Positions 10,916 through 20,235 of a DNA stretch of 64,000 nt are shown here, piece by piece. The stretch covers positions 1-64,000 of the forward strand of contig NZ_JFHC01000002.1 of NCBI RefSeq assembly GCF_000698595.1, in the 5' to 3' direction. The position numbers and the translations under genes were made by a program. A model generated the notes under the pieces. That model had not been told where the DNA came from, ran no database searches, and saw only the letters and a list, made by a program, of their open reading frames with translations. Origin of the DNA: Caballeronia glathei (GTDB lineage: Bacteria; Pseudomonadota; Gammaproteobacteria; Burkholderiales; Burkholderiaceae). Positions within the stretch are counted from its first letter, which is position 1. Every line of letters starts with the position of its first letter.

Positions 10916-11491
10916 TCACGCCATGCCGTTCCATGGCGCGCGCGGCGGCAGCTCCGTCGTCTCGCCGGGTGCGAGCCCGAGCGCGAAGATGTCGAGTGCG
11001 CCGATTGCCACGCGTACGAGACGCAGTGTCGGATAGCCCACCGCCGCCGTCATGCGGCGCACCTGCCGGTTCTTGCCTTCGGTGATCGACAGCTCGATCC
11101 AGGTCGTCGGGATCGCGGCGCGAAAGCGGATCGGCGGACTGCGCTGCCAGAGCAGGCTGGCCGCTTCGGGCTCGACGAACTTCGTGCGGCAGGGTCGTGT
11201 GACGTAGTCGCCGAGATCGACACCCTTCGCGAGACGCGCGAGCGCGCTCGCGTCGGGCGCGCCCTCCACCTGCGCCCAATAGCGCTTGACGAGCTTGTGT
11301 CGCGGCTCGGCGATGCGCGTCTGCAATGCGCCGTCGTCGGTGAGAAGAAGGAGACCCTCGCTGTCCGCGTCGAGGCGGCCGGCCGGGTAGACGCCCGGCG
11401 TCTTCACCCAGTCGCCGAGCGAAGGGCGCGTCTCGTGCGGCGAAAACTGACAGATCGTGCCGAACGGTTTGTTCAATGCGATGAGCGGCAT
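10916..11491 (-). CDS. rluE: 23S rRNA pseudouridine synthase, RluE type
   Basis: A 191-residue enzyme of the RsuA/RluB/E/F family without an S4 domain, which fits RluE (pseudouridine 2457 of 23S rRNA in E. coli). The N terminus PLIALNKPFGTICQFS is typical. The catalytic Asp is in AGRLDADSEGLLLLTDDG (about residues 38-55), and the downstream ELSITEGKNRQVRRMTAAVG motif is complete. The start at 11491 (MPLIALNKPFG) matches the family. An upstream in-frame ATG at 11524 would add eleven unlikely residues, and neither start has a strong Shine-Dalgarno sequence. Confidence 0.88.
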   Translation of the reverse strand: MPLIALNKPFGTICQFSPHETRPSLGDWVKTPGVYPAGRLDADSEGLLLLTDDGALQTRIAEPRHKLVKRYWAQVEGAPDASALARLAKGVDLGDYVTRPCRTKFVEPEAASLLWQRSPPIRFRAAIPTTWIELSITEGKNRQVRRMTAAVGYPTLRLVRVAIGALDIFALGLAPGETTELPPRAPWNGMA

Positions 11492-11919
11492 GGCGGCGCG
11501 GAAAAAAAGTGGAGTAGGGCGCAACGCCTTGAGGCGCGTGCTTTCGCGGGCGTCTTCCCTATGGCGGATGACGGGATATTAATGCATAATATGAAACAGC
11601 AACTCTTTTGTCTTATATAAGACCTGAACCGGGCCTGCGCCAGACGTGCAGCACCCGCACCCGATCTGAACAAGACCTGAGAGACGATTGAAACGATTTG
11701 GAACGATCGGACGGTGTTCCCGGTGCGCTCTGGCGGATTCGCCTCGCGAGCCGCGTCTGTCAGCGCGAGCATGCCGGCGCGCCTCCCGGCGCCTGTGGGC
11801 TAGAATATCCTTCTGGCTGCCTCGGGGGCGACCGCCGGTTCCGCCGGCCGTGGTCCTTTCCATCGTCGCAATCTGCTTCAGCTAGCTTTCAACCAGCCCA
11901 GCCTTCTTTGGAGTCGACC
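11492..11919. promoter_or_regulatory. Long icd upstream region with two palindromes
   Basis: These 428 bases separate the divergent rluE-like gene and icd. Two clean inverted repeats stand out: ATATTA-5-TAATAT (11576-11592) and the 14-base perfect palindrome GTCTTATATAAGAC (11610-11623). The string AAGACCTGA occurs at 11619 and again at 11672. A TAGAAT box at 11801-11806 could be a -10 for icd. No convincing coding frame is present. The palindromes look like operator sites for a dimeric regulator, but no regulator is assigned from sequence. Confidence 0.55.
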
Positions 11920-13176
11920 ATGCCGTATCAGCACATCAAGGTTCCGACGGGCGGTGACAAGATCACCGTTAATGCGGATTACTCGCTCAACGTTTCCGAC
12001 CAGCCGATCATTCCCTACATCGAAGGCGATGGCACGGGCTTCGACATCACCCCGGTGATGATCAAGGTCGTCGATGCGGCAGTCGAAAAGGCTTACGCAG
12101 GCAAGAAGAAGATCCACTGGATGGAAATCTACGCCGGCGAGAAGGCGACGAAGGTGTACGGCCCGGACGTGTGGCTGCCGGAAGAATCGCTCGACGTGCT
12201 GAAGGAATACGTCGTGTCGATCAAGGGCCCGCTCACGACGCCGGTCGGCGGCGGCATCCGTTCGCTCAACGTGGCGCTGCGCCAGCAGCTCGACCTGTAC
12301 GTCTGCCTGCGCCCGGTGCAGTACTTCAAGGGCGTGCCTTCGCCGGTGCGCGAGCCGGAGAAGACCAACATGGTCATCTTCCGCGAGAACTCGGAAGACA
12401 TCTACGCCGGCATCGAATGGGCGGCGGAGTCGGCGGAAGCGAAGAAGGTCATCAAGTTCCTGCGGGAAGAGATGGGCGTGAAGAAGATCCGCTTCCCGGA
12501 AACGTCGGGCATCGGTATCAAGCCGGTTTCGAAGGAAGGCACGCAGCGTCTCGTGCGCAAGGCGATCCAGTACGCGATCGACAACGACCGCCGCTCGGTC
12601 ACGCTCGTGCACAAGGGCAACATCATGAAGTTCACGGAAGGTGCGTTCCGTGACTACGGCTACGAACTCGCGCAGAAGGAATTCGGCGCGGAACTCGTCG
12701 ACGGCGGCCCGTGGATGAAGTTCAAGAATCCGAAGTCGGGCAGCGAGATCGTCGTGAAGGACGTGATCGCCGACGCGTTCCTGCAGCAGATCCTGTTGCG
12801 CCCCGCGGAATATGACGTCATCGCGACGCTCAACCTGAACGGCGACTACATTTCGGACGCGCTCGCCGCGCAGGTGGGCGGCATCGGCATCGCGCCGGGC
12901 GCGAACATGTCGGATTCGGTCGCGATGTTCGAAGCCACGCACGGCACGGCGCCGAAGTACGCGGGCAAGGACTACGTGAACCCGGGCTCGGAGATTCTGT
13001 CCGCCGAGATGATGCTGCGCCACATTGGCTGGACCGAAGCGGCCGACGTGATCATCAGCGCGATGGAAAAGTCGATTCAGCAGAAGCGCGTCACGTATGA
13101 CTTCGCGCGACTGATGGAAGGCGCGACACAGGTGTCGTGCTCCGGTTTCGGTCAGGTGCTGATCGAAAACATGTAA
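11920..13176 (+). CDS. icd: NADP-dependent isocitrate dehydrogenase
   Basis: A 418-residue dimeric isocitrate dehydrogenase of the E. coli Icd type. It oxidatively decarboxylates isocitrate to 2-oxoglutarate in the TCA cycle, making NADPH. Visible landmarks are [13 protein letters not shown] near the N terminus, the phosphorylatable-serine loop [13 protein letters not shown] (about residues 108-120), [13 protein letters not shown], and the C-terminal [22 protein letters not shown] and [13 protein letters not shown] segments. The ATG at 11920 follows GGAG by six bases and fixes the MPYQHIKVP start. It is monocistronic, ending in a terminator 48 bases later. Confidence 0.97.
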   Translation: MPYQHIKVPTGGDKITVNADYSLNVSDQPIIPYIEGDGTGFDITPVMIKVVDAAVEKAYAGKKKIHWMEIYAGEKATKVYGPDVWLPEESLDVLKEYVVSIKGPLTTPVGGGIRSLNVALRQQLDLYVCLRPVQYFKGVPSPVREPEKTNMVIFRENSEDIYAGIEWAAESAEAKKVIKFLREEMGVKKIRFPETSGIGIKPVSKEGTQRLVRKAIQYAIDNDRRSVTLVHKGNIMKFTEGAFRDYGYELAQKEFGAELVDGGPWMKFKNPKSGSEIVVKDVIADAFLQQILLRPAEYDVIATLNLNGDYISDALAAQVGGIGIAPGANMSDSVAMFEATHGTAPKYAGKDYVNPGSEILSAEMMLRHIGWTEAADVIISAMEKSIQQKRVTYDFARLMEGATQVSCSGFGQVLIENM

Positions 13177-13223
13177 GCACGATGCTGCCGCAGGCGGAAA
13201 GTCTGCGGCATCGCCGAAAAAAG

Positions 13224-13251
13224 AGCCCGGGCGCTGGTCCGGGCTTTTTTT
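13224..13251 (+). terminator. Intrinsic terminator after icd
   Basis: AGCCCGG pairs with CCGGGCT around an eight-base loop, followed by seven T. It lies directly after icd. Confidence 0.9.
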
Positions 13252-13308
13252 ATCGCGCACGCGGACGGTGCATCGGCGATCGCGCTGCCCGCGGGGCGCT
13301 CAAGAAAG

Positions 13309-13334
13309 CAAAAAACCCGGCACAAGGCCGGGCT
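13309..13334 (-). terminator. Intrinsic terminator after cspD
   Basis: Read on the minus strand, CCCGGC pairs with GCCGGG around CTTGT and is followed by a run of T. It lies just after the cold-shock gene stop and faces the icd terminator. Confidence 0.85.
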
Positions 13335-13360
13335 CCACAGGCAAAAATGCGATCGAACGG

Positions 13361-13567
13361 TCAGGCCGCGTCCTGGATATTCGATGCCTGTTTGCCCTTC
13401 GGTCCCTGGACGATCTCGAAGCTGACCTTCTGGCCTTCCTTGAGCGTCTTGAAACCGTTCATCTGTATCGCCGAGAAATGTGCGAACAGATCCTCGCCGC
13501 CTTCATCGGGCGTGATGAATCCGTAGCCTTTCGCGTCGTTGAACCATTTGACCGTACCAGTTGACAT
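13361..13567 (-). CDS. cspD: Cold-shock domain protein, CspD position
   Basis: A 68-residue cold-shock domain protein that should bind single-stranded nucleic acid. The RNP1-type motif KGYGFITPD (residues 13-21) and RNP2-type motif DLFAHFSAI (26-34) are intact. The ATG at 13567 gives [14 protein letters not shown], the family's start; a longer upstream frame is not supported. The gene is divergent from clpS-clpA, the same neighbourhood as E. coli cspD, so I name it by context. By sequence alone it could be called cspA. It is preceded by a long leader and a candidate promoter, consistent with leader-mediated control seen in other csp genes. Confidence 0.93.
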   Translation of the reverse strand: MSTGTVKWFNDAKGYGFITPDEGGEDLFAHFSAIQMNGFKTLKEGQKVSFEIVQGPKGKQASNIQDAA

Positions 13568-13708
13568 ACCTACATCCCCTCTAACTCTCGTCGCTACCAC
13601 GAGCACGCTCGAAAAGTTCGGCGGATCACACCATGTGCCGCCCCCTCCTAACAAGCTCACCTCGGCCTTTTTTCGTCTGAATGGCCTTCGGAAAAAAGTG
13701 CCAGTTTG

Positions 13709-13737
13709 ATTGTTAAATCTCTTAAATCGAGTGTCAA
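13709..13737 (-). promoter_or_regulatory. Candidate sigma-70 promoter of cspD
   Basis: On the minus strand a perfect -35 TTGACA (13732-13737) is followed after 17 bases by AACAAT (13709-13714, four of six consensus). Transcription would begin near 13702, giving a leader of about 135 bases before the cspD ATG, the size expected for cold-shock mRNAs. Confidence 0.55.
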
Positions 13738-14046
13738 GGAATTTTTGGGACAGCAGATATGCCGTTGTAAAGAACGCATTTGTAGGGTTATTCCTGCTTT
13801 CCGTGTGCGGTGCCGCCCAAGCAAGGCATCTTGAAAAGTCGCATAATCGACTCACATCAGTTGTACCGGCGACCCATCCGAGACAGCGTGCGGTTTGTTT
13901 TTTTTGAAGCTGTGCGATACTGGATTCAGGGAAGTTCAAGCGGGCCGGCGCGCGAGTGCGTGGCGGCGGGATTCAGGGGTGACAGGCACTTGCTCCGCGT
14001 ACTTTGCGCCAGTTTTTCCGACCGGGCGGTCGGTGTTTCGGCGGCA

Positions 14047-14074
14047 TTGCGGGCCTGTCCGAGTTGTTTAGAAT
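14047..14074 (+). promoter_or_regulatory. Candidate promoter immediately before clpS
   Basis: TTGCGG (14047-14052) and TAGAAT (14069-14074) are separated by 16 bases. A start about seven bases after the -10 would fall at the clpS ATG itself, and no Shine-Dalgarno sequence precedes that ATG, so a leaderless transcript is possible. An upstream promoter is equally possible. Confidence 0.35.
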
Positions 14075-14080
14075 GGGTGT

Positions 14081-14395
14081 ATGGCGATCAATCCCAACAA
14101 GCAGGATGGCACTGTACTGGAGCGGCAGGAACAAAAGCTGAAAAAGCCTGCCATGTACAAGGTGGTGCTGCTGAATGACGACTTCACGCCGATGGAATTC
14201 GTCGTGATGGTCGTGCAGGAGTATTTCAACAAAGATCGTGAGACTGCGACGCAAATCATGCTGAAGGTTCATCGCGAGGGCAGGGGAGTTTGTGGGGTCT
14301 ACACGCGGGACATTGCGTCGACCAAAGTTGAGCAAGTCGTTAGCCATGCACGGCAGGCGGGGCATCCGCTGCAGTGTGTGATGGAGGAAGCATGA
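14081..14395 (+). CDS. clpS: ATP-dependent Clp protease adaptor ClpS
   Basis: A 104-residue N-recognin adaptor that delivers proteins with N-degron residues to ClpAP and redirects ClpA away from SsrA substrates. The core is recognisable as [25 protein letters not shown] (residues about 25-49) and the later [24 protein letters not shown]. The N-terminal 20 residues are the usual flexible extension. The stop TGA overlaps the clpA ATG, so the two are translationally coupled and work together. No clear ribosome-binding site is visible before its ATG. Confidence 0.95.
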   Translation: MAINPNKQDGTVLERQEQKLKKPAMYKVVLLNDDFTPMEFVVMVVQEYFNKDRETATQIMLKVHREGRGVCGVYTRDIASTKVEQVVSHARQAGHPLQCVMEEA

Positions 14396-16692
14396 TTGCC
14401 CAGGAACTGGAAGTCAGTCTGCACATGGCGTTTATGGAAGCACGTCAGGCGCGGCACGAGTTCATTACGGTCGAGCATCTTTTACTGGCCTTGTTGGACA
14501 ACCCGACCGCGGCTGAAGTGTTGCGCGCCTGCGCAGCAAACATCGAAGATTTGCGTCAGAACCTGCGCAATTTCATTCATGACAACACGCCGACCGTGCC
14601 TGGCACGGACGACGTCGATACCCAGCCGACGCTTGGTTTCCAGCGTGTGATTCAGCGCGCGATCATGCACGTGCAGTCGACGTCGAATGGCAAGAAGGAA
14701 GTGACCGGCGCGAACGTGCTGGTCGCGATCTTCGGCGAGAAGGACTCGCACGCCGTCTACTACCTGCAGCAGCAGGGCGTGACGCGCCTCGACGTCGTGA
14801 ATTTCATTTCGCACGGCATCGCGAAGACGAACAGCGGCGACGCCGCGAAGGCGAGCAGCGAGGCGAATCCGGAATCGGACGACGCCGCCGCGCAAAAGGA
14901 AACGCCGCTCGCCCAGTTCACGCAGAACCTGAACCAGCTCGCGAAGGATGGCAAGATCGATCCGCTGATCGGCCGCGAATCGGAAGTGGAGCGTGTGGTG
15001 CAGGTGCTGTGCCGCCGGCGCAAGAACAATCCGCTGCTCGTCGGTGAAGCCGGCGTGGGCAAGACCGCAATCGCGGAAGGTCTCGCCTGGCGCATCACGC
15101 GCGGCGAAGTGCCGGACATTCTGGCCGATGCGCAGGTCTACTCGCTCGACATGGGTGCGCTGCTCGCCGGAACGAAGTATCGCGGCGATTTCGAGCAGCG
15201 CCTGAAAACGGTGCTGAAGGAACTGAAGGAGCGTCCGCACGCCATTCTGTTCATCGACGAGATTCACACGCTGATCGGCGCGGGCGCGGCTTCGGGCGGA
15301 ACGCTCGATGCATCCAACCTGCTGAAGCCGGCGTTGTCGTCGGGGCAGTTGAAGTGCATCGGCGCCACGACGTTCACCGAGTATCGCGGCATCTTCGAAA
15401 AAGACGCGGCATTGTCGCGGCGCTTCCAGAAGGTGGACGTGACGGAGCCGACCATCGAGCAGACGGTTGCGATTTTGCGCGGGCTCAAGTCGCGTTTCGA
15501 GGAACACCACGGCGTGAAGTATTCGTCGGGTGCGCTGTCGGCGGCGGCTGAACTGTCGGCGCGGTTCATTACCGACCGTCATCTGCCCGACAAGGCGATC
15601 GACGTGATCGACGAAGCGGGCGCGGCGCAGCGCATCCTGCCGAAGTCGAAGCAGAAGAAGACTATCGGCAAGAACGAGATCGAAGAGATCATCTCGAAGA
15701 TCGCGCGCGTGCCGCCGCAAAGCGTGTCGCAGGATGACCGCAGCAAGCTGCAGACGCTCGACCGCGACCTGAAGAGCGTCGTGTTCGGGCAGGATCCGGC
15801 CATCGACGCGCTGTCGGCGTCGATCAAGATGGCGCGCGCAGGTCTCGGCAAGCTGGACAAGCCGATCGGCGCGTTCCTGTTCTCGGGCCCGACGGGCGTC
15901 GGCAAGACGGAAGTCGCGAAACAGCTGGCGTTCACGCTCGGCATCGAGTTGCTGCGTTTCGACATGTCCGAGTACATGGAACGTCACGCGGTGAGCCGGC
16001 TGATCGGCGCGCCGCCGGGATACGTCGGATTCGATCAGGGCGGTTTGCTGACCGAAGCCGTCACGAAGAAGCCGCATTGCGTGCTGTTGCTCGACGAAAT
16101 CGAAAAGGCGCATCCGGACATCTACAACGTGCTGCTGCAGGTGATGGACCACGGCACGCTGACCGACAACAACGGTCGCAAGGCGGATTTCCGCAACGTC
16201 ATCATCATCATGACGACGAACGCGGGCGCCGAGGCGATGGGCAAGTCGGTGATCGGCTTCACGAGCCGCCGCGAAACCGGCGACGAAATGGTCGATATCA
16301 AGCGGATGTTCACGCCCGAGTTCCGCAACCGGCTGGATGCGATCATCAGCTTCCGCTCGCTCGATGAGGAAATCATCATGCGTGTGGTCGACAAGTTCCT
16401 CATGCAGCTGGAAGATCAGTTGCACGAGAAGAAGGTCGATGCGCTCTTCACCGATGCTTTGCGCAAGCATCTCGCGAAGCACGGTTTCGATCCGCTGATG
16501 GGTGCGCGTCCGATGCAGCGCCTGATTCAGGACACGATTCGCCGCGCACTCGCCGACGAATTGCTGTTCGGCAAGCTGCTTTCGGGTGGCCGCGTGACCG
16601 TCGATGTGGACGAGAACGACAAGGTGCAGCTGACGTTCGATGAAAACCCGGTTCCGCGCAATCCGAATCCGGAAGCGGTGGAAGTGGAGTGA
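14392..16692 (+). CDS. clpA: ATP-dependent Clp protease ATP-binding subunit ClpA
   Basis: A 766-residue AAA+ unfoldase with an N-terminal Clp-N double repeat (about residues 1-145), which binds ClpS. It is followed by two AAA+ modules with Walker A GEAGVGKT (218-225) and GPTGVGKT (499-506), Walker B motifs ILFIDEIH and VLLLDEIE, and an acidic tail. It unfolds substrates and feeds them into ClpP, whose gene is not in this window. The ATG at 14392 overlaps the clpS stop and has GGAGG just upstream. An in-frame ATG at 14374 within clpS is rejected. A terminator follows at 16749. Confidence 0.96.
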   Translation: MIAQELEVSLHMAFMEARQARHEFITVEHLLLALLDNPTAAEVLRACAANIEDLRQNLRNFIHDNTPTVPGTDDVDTQPTLGFQRVIQRAIMHVQSTSNGKKEVTGANVLVAIFGEKDSHAVYYLQQQGVTRLDVVNFISHGIAKTNSGDAAKASSEANPESDDAAAQKETPLAQFTQNLNQLAKDGKIDPLIGRESEVERVVQVLCRRRKNNPLLVGEAGVGKTAIAEGLAWRITRGEVPDILADAQVYSLDMGALLAGTKYRGDFEQRLKTVLKELKERPHAILFIDEIHTLIGAGAASGGTLDASNLLKPALSSGQLKCIGATTFTEYRGIFEKDAALSRRFQKVDVTEPTIEQTVAILRGLKSRFEEHHGVKYSSGALSAAAELSARFITDRHLPDKAIDVIDEAGAAQRILPKSKQKKTIGKNEIEEIISKIARVPPQSVSQDDRSKLQTLDRDLKSVVFGQDPAIDALSASIKMARAGLGKLDKPIGAFLFSGPTGVGKTEVAKQLAFTLGIELLRFDMSEYMERHAVSRLIGAPPGYVGFDQGGLLTEAVTKKPHCVLLLDEIEKAHPDIYNVLLQVMDHGTLTDNNGRKADFRNVIIIMTTNAGAEAMGKSVIGFTSRRETGDEMVDIKRMFTPEFRNRLDAIISFRSLDEEIIMRVVDKFLMQLEDQLHEKKVDALFTDALRKHLAKHGFDPLMGARPMQRLIQDTIRRALADELLFGKLLSGGRVTVDVDENDKVQLTFDENPVPRNPNPEAVEVE

Positions 16693-16748
16693 TTCAAGGT
16701 TGACCGTGGCAGGCTGACGCGCCGTCGAGGTGCGTCACGCAAAGCGAG

Positions 16749-16783
16749 GCGAGGCGGATTTTTCCGCGCCGCCTCGCTTTTTT
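16749..16783 (+). terminator. Intrinsic terminator after clpA
   Basis: GCGAGGCGG pairs with CCGCCTCGC around an eleven-base loop, then a T-run. It lies 57 bases after the clpA stop. Confidence 0.88.
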
Positions 16784-16929
16784 ATTGGTCGAAAGGAAAC
16801 TGCTCGCCGTGCCGCGCGCTGAAACAATGCGCGGCATCATCGCGATTGTGAGCGGCAATCGGTGTGAAAGGCGCTCGAATGTGCGTCTCGTGAAACGAAA
16901 CGGGCGGCACGCGGCCGTCCCGCCACAGC

Positions 16930-17376
16930 TCAATGCTTGCCGGTGCTCCCGAAGCCACCTGCGCCGCGCTCGCTTTCCTCGAAATTGTCGACGATATTGA
17001 GCTCTGCCTGCACGACCGGCACGATGACCATCTGCGCGAGCCGTTCCATCGGGTTCAGCGTGAAGGCCGTGTCGCCGCGATTCCACGTCGAGATCATCAA
17101 CTGGCCCTGGTAATCCGAGTCGATCAGCCCGACGAGATTGCCGAGCACGACGCCGTGCTTGTGGCCGAGGCCCGAGCGCGGGAGGATCACCGCGGCATAG
17201 CCCGGGTCGCCCAGGTGGATCGCGAGGCCGGTCGGCACGAGCGACGTCTGCCCCGGCGCGATGACGAGCGGTTCGTCGATGCACGCCCGCAGGTCGAGTC
17301 CGGCGCTGCCGGGCGTGGCGTAGGCGGGCAGGAAGTCGCGCATGCGCGCATCGAGGATCTTGACGTCGAGTTTCAT
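16930..17376 (-). CDS. dut: dUTP diphosphatase
   Basis: A 148-residue trimeric dUTPase converting dUTP to dUMP and pyrophosphate, keeping uracil out of DNA and supplying dTMP synthesis. The five family motifs can be followed: [42 protein letters not shown] and the C-terminal [10 protein letters not shown]. The ATG at 17376 gives the typical MKLDVKILD start. It lies four bases after the stop of the LLM oxidoreductase gene and is probably the last gene of the ribF-ileS-lspA-coaBC run, next to coaBC as in many proteobacteria. Confidence 0.95.
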   Translation of the reverse strand: MKLDVKILDARMRDFLPAYATPGSAGLDLRACIDEPLVIAPGQTSLVPTGLAIHLGDPGYAAVILPRSGLGHKHGVVLGNLVGLIDSDYQGQLMISTWNRGDTAFTLNPMERLAQMVIVPVVQAELNIVDNFEESERGAGGFGSTGKH

Positions 17377-17380
17377 GAGT

Positions 17381-18388
17381 TCAGTCGGAGCGGCCGAGAT
17401 CGAAGGCTTCGGCCAGTAGTTGATAGGAACGGGTGCGCGCCTGGTAGCTGCCGGCAACGGTCAGCACGATCAGTTCGTCGGCGTCGAAGCGCTCTTGCAG
17501 CGCGTGAAGCGCTTCGGTCACGCGCTCGGGTGTGCCGATGATGCTGCGGCTTTTCTCCCGCGCAATCACAGCGAGTTCGCGCTCGCCGTAGTGCTGCGCG
17601 GCGGCTTGCTCGATGGACGGAATTGGCATGTTCAGACCGTAGGCCATCTGCACGCGGCGCAAGTCGACGGCTTTTTCCAGGGCGGCGGCTTCTTCATCGG
17701 TGTCGGCGCAGATCACGAACACGGCGGCGGCGAGATACGGCGTGGTCTCGTTGCCGGCCGTGAAGCGCTCGCGATACGACTCGCCCACGCGATGCCCGTA
17801 CTGCGCATTGATGAAATGCGCAAACGCGAAGCGGATGCCGAGTTCCGCCGCGAGCAGCCCGCCGAAGTCGCTCGATCCGAGCATCCACAGCTCGGGCCGC
17901 GTGTCGATCTGCGGCTGAAGGAGCACGCCGTTCGCGAGATGGTCGTCGGCAAGCCTGCCGTTGAAGAGACCGACCAGATCGGCGACCTGCTGCGGAAAAA
18001 TGTCGCCGCGGTTATACGAGCCCGCCGCGACGGCCTGCGCCGTGCGCATGTCGCCGCCCGGCGCGCGCCCGACGCCCAGATCGACGCGGTTCGGAAACAG
18101 CGCCTCGAGCATCAGGAACTGCTCGGCCACCTTGAACGGGCTGTAGTAGGGCAGCATGACGCCGCCCGAGCCGATGCGGATGCGCTTCGTCAGGCTGCCG
18201 ATGCGCGCGAGCAGCACTTCGGGGCACGGGTTCGAGACGCCGCGCAAGCCGTGATGTTCCGCGCACCAGTAGCGCGTGTAGCCGAGGTCGTCGGCGAGCT
18301 GCGCCAGATCGAGCGTGGCGGCGAGTGCGTCGGCGGTGCTGTGGCCGTGAATGACCGGCGTCTGATCGAGAACCGAGAGCTTCGTCAT
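17381..18388 (-). CDS. LLM-class flavin-dependent oxidoreductase
   Basis: A 335-residue protein of the bacterial luciferase-like monooxygenase family, close to the YhbW-type group. Typical elements are LSVLDQTPV at the N terminus, [47 protein letters not shown] and [16 protein letters not shown]. These proteins use reduced flavin, usually from a partner reductase, but the substrate of this subgroup is unknown. It sits between coaBC (12 bases) and dut (4 bases), so it is carried within a housekeeping operon without an obvious functional link. Confidence 0.88.
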   Translation of the reverse strand: MTKLSVLDQTPVIHGHSTADALAATLDLAQLADDLGYTRYWCAEHHGLRGVSNPCPEVLLARIGSLTKRIRIGSGGVMLPYYSPFKVAEQFLMLEALFPNRVDLGVGRAPGGDMRTAQAVAAGSYNRGDIFPQQVADLVGLFNGRLADDHLANGVLLQPQIDTRPELWMLGSSDFGGLLAAELGIRFAFAHFINAQYGHRVGESYRERFTAGNETTPYLAAAVFVICADTDEEAAALEKAVDLRRVQMAYGLNMPIPSIEQAAAQHYGERELAVIAREKSRSIIGTPERVTEALHALQERFDADELIVLTVAGSYQARTRSYQLLAEAFDLGRSD

Positions 18389-18400
18389 GGCGTCATGGCG

Positions 18401-19624
18401 TCAGGTGAGGAGCGAGCCGCCGGCGCGCGGCGCGCGTTTCGCGATCTCGCCGATCAGCGTGCGAGCAAGCAGCTTCTTGTCGGCGCGCGGCAGGCGCGTC
18501 TTGCCCGATGCTTCGAACAGCACGACCTCGTTGTCGTCGAGTCCGAAGGTCAGCGGGCCGAGATTGCCGATCAGGAGCGGCACGTTCTTGCGCACGCGTT
18601 TTTCTTCGCCGTGCACGTCGAGATCACCGCTCTCCGCTGCGAAACCCACGCAAAACGGCGGGTTCGGGAGCTTCGCGACCGACGCGAGGATGTCGGGATT
18701 CTCGACGAAACTGAACGCCGGCAGCGGCTGGCCCTCTGCCTTCTTGATCTTGTGATCGCTCACGTGATCGACGCGCCAGTCGGCCACGGCGGCGACCGCG
18801 ATGAAGATGTCGACGTCCGGCGTGGCGCGCATGACGGCGTCGTACATCTGCTGCGCGGTCTGCACGTCCTCGCGATAGAGGCCCCACGGCGTCTCCAGCG
18901 CAACGGGGCCGGCGATCAGGTGGACGTCGGCGCCGGCCTGCGCGGCTGCGCGCGCGAGCGAGAAGCCCATCTTCCCCGACGAGCGGTTCGTGATGCCGCG
19001 TACCGGATCGAGCGGCTCGAAAGTCGGGCCGGCCGTGATCAGCACGCGCCGTCCGCGCAGGATCTTGGGCTGGAAGAATGCGCAGATCGCCTCGAACGTG
19101 GCGGAGGGTTCGAGCATTCGCCCGTCGCCGACTTCCCCGCACGCCTGCGCACCCGAATCCGGCCCGAGCACTTCGACGCCGTCGCCGCGAAGCTGCGCGA
19201 CGTTGCGTTGCGTCGCCGGGTTCTGCCACATCTGGCGGTTCATCGCGGGCACGACGAGCAGCGGGCAGTCGCGGGCGATGCACAGCGTCGAGAGCAGGTC
19301 GTCGCACATGCCGTGTGCGAGCTTGGCGAGGAAATCGGTGGAGGCGGGCGCGATGACGATCGCGTCGGCTTCACGCGACAGATCGATGTGCGGCATGTTG
19401 TTCGGCACGCGCGCGTCCCACTGCGACGTGTAGACGGGCCGGCCGGAGAGCGCCTGCATCGTGACGGGCGTGATGAACTGGGTCGCCGCCTCGGTCATCA
19501 CGATCTGGACGGTCGCGCCCGCCTTGGTGAGCAGGCGCGTGAGCTCGGCGATCTTGTAGCAGGCGATGCCGCCCGTCAGTCCGAGGACCAGGTGCTTTCC
19601 TGCGAGTTCTGCAGTCGTGTCCAA
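18401..19624 (-). CDS. coaBC: Bifunctional phosphopantothenoylcysteine decarboxylase / phosphopantothenate-cysteine ligase
   Basis: A 407-residue fusion catalysing two consecutive steps of coenzyme A synthesis. The N-terminal flavoprotein CoaC part (about residues 1-190) shows LGLTGGIACYK, the active-site region NNMPHIDLSREAD and a PAMNRQMW segment. The C-terminal CoaB ligase part shows ITAGPTFEPLDPVRGITNRSSGKMG (about 195-220). The initiator is probably TTG at 19624, because GGAGG lies four to five bases upstream and no ATG fits before the conserved N terminus. The gene is downstream of lspA with a gap of 110 bases. Confidence 0.95.
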   Translation of the reverse strand: MDTTAELAGKHLVLGLTGGIACYKIAELTRLLTKAGATVQIVMTEAATQFITPVTMQALSGRPVYTSQWDARVPNNMPHIDLSREADAIVIAPASTDFLAKLAHGMCDDLLSTLCIARDCPLLVVPAMNRQMWQNPATQRNVAQLRGDGVEVLGPDSGAQACGEVGDGRMLEPSATFEAICAFFQPKILRGRRVLITAGPTFEPLDPVRGITNRSSGKMGFSLARAAAQAGADVHLIAGPVALETPWGLYREDVQTAQQMYDAVMRATPDVDIFIAVAAVADWRVDHVSDHKIKKAEGQPLPAFSFVENPDILASVAKLPNPPFCVGFAAESGDLDVHGEEKRVRKNVPLLIGNLGPLTFGLDDNEVVLFEASGKTRLPRADKKLLARTLIGEIAKRAPRAGGSLLT

Positions 19625-19734
19625 CTTGCCTCCGCTGGGTTGCGCCGCTCGCGGGCTGACTGCTTCGCGTTGTCCGAGCGCGCGGCGCCTGAATACGGTT
19701 TGTCTGCGTGGGGTTACCGCTGTATGGTGCGGCT

Positions 19735-20235
19735 TCAGCGCGACCCGCGCACGCGCCGAAGTTCGTCGAACACGAGCAGCACCGCGCCGATCGTGATCGC
19801 GCTGTCAGCGAGATTGAACGCCGGCCAGTGCCAGTTGTTCACGTGGAAGTCGAGAAAATCGATCACGTGGCCGTAGGCGAGCCGGTCGATCACATTGCCG
19901 ATCGCGCCGCCCATGATGAGCGCGAGCGCCGTGCAGAAGAGCCGCTGCGTGCCGTGCTTTTTCAGCAGGTAGCAGATCACGACCGCCGCGACGACGCCGA
20001 GCGCCGTGAACGCCCAGCGCTGCCAGCCGCCCGCGGCCGCGAGAAAGCTGAACGCCGCGCCGCGGTTGTAGACGAGCAGCAGGTTGAAGAACGGCGTCAG
20101 CGCGTGGGGCTCGCCATAGGCGAACACGCGCGCGACGGCGATTTTCGTCAACTGGTCGAAGAGAATCACGATTGCCGCGACGCCCAGCCACGGCGCGAGA
20201 GAACCACTGCCTTGTTTCGCCATCGTCCTTGCCAT
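19735..20235 (-). CDS. lspA: Lipoprotein signal peptidase (signal peptidase II)
   Basis: A 166-residue inner-membrane aspartyl protease that removes signal peptides from diacylglyceryl-modified prolipoproteins. Four membrane helices are apparent. The two catalytic Asp motifs are in [22 protein letters not shown] and [11 protein letters not shown]. The first ATG overlaps the ileS stop in a TAATG arrangement, and a second in-frame ATG four codons later (20223) is an alternative start. The ileS-lspA coupling is conserved in proteobacteria. Confidence 0.96.
   Translation of the reverse strand: MARTMAKQGSGSLAPWLGVAAIVILFDQLTKIAVARVFAYGEPHALTPFFNLLLVYNRGAAFSFLAAAGGWQRWAFTALGVVAAVVICYLLKKHGTQRLFCTALALIMGGAIGNVIDRLAYGHVIDFLDFHVNNWHWPAFNLADSAITIGAVLLVFDELRRVRGSR

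Larger units (their letters stand above)
13568..14080. other. Divergent cspD / clpS regulatory region
   Basis: These 513 bases hold the untranslated leader and promoter of cspD (minus strand) and the upstream region of clpS (plus strand). It is clearly more AT-rich than the flanks around 13680-13780. No coding frame with normal codon use is seen in it. Confidence 0.6.

Noticed and set aside
17381-18388. A bacterial luciferase operon signal from the LLM-class protein.
   Set aside because: It is a single-subunit YhbW-like oxidoreductase inside a housekeeping run, with no lux partners.
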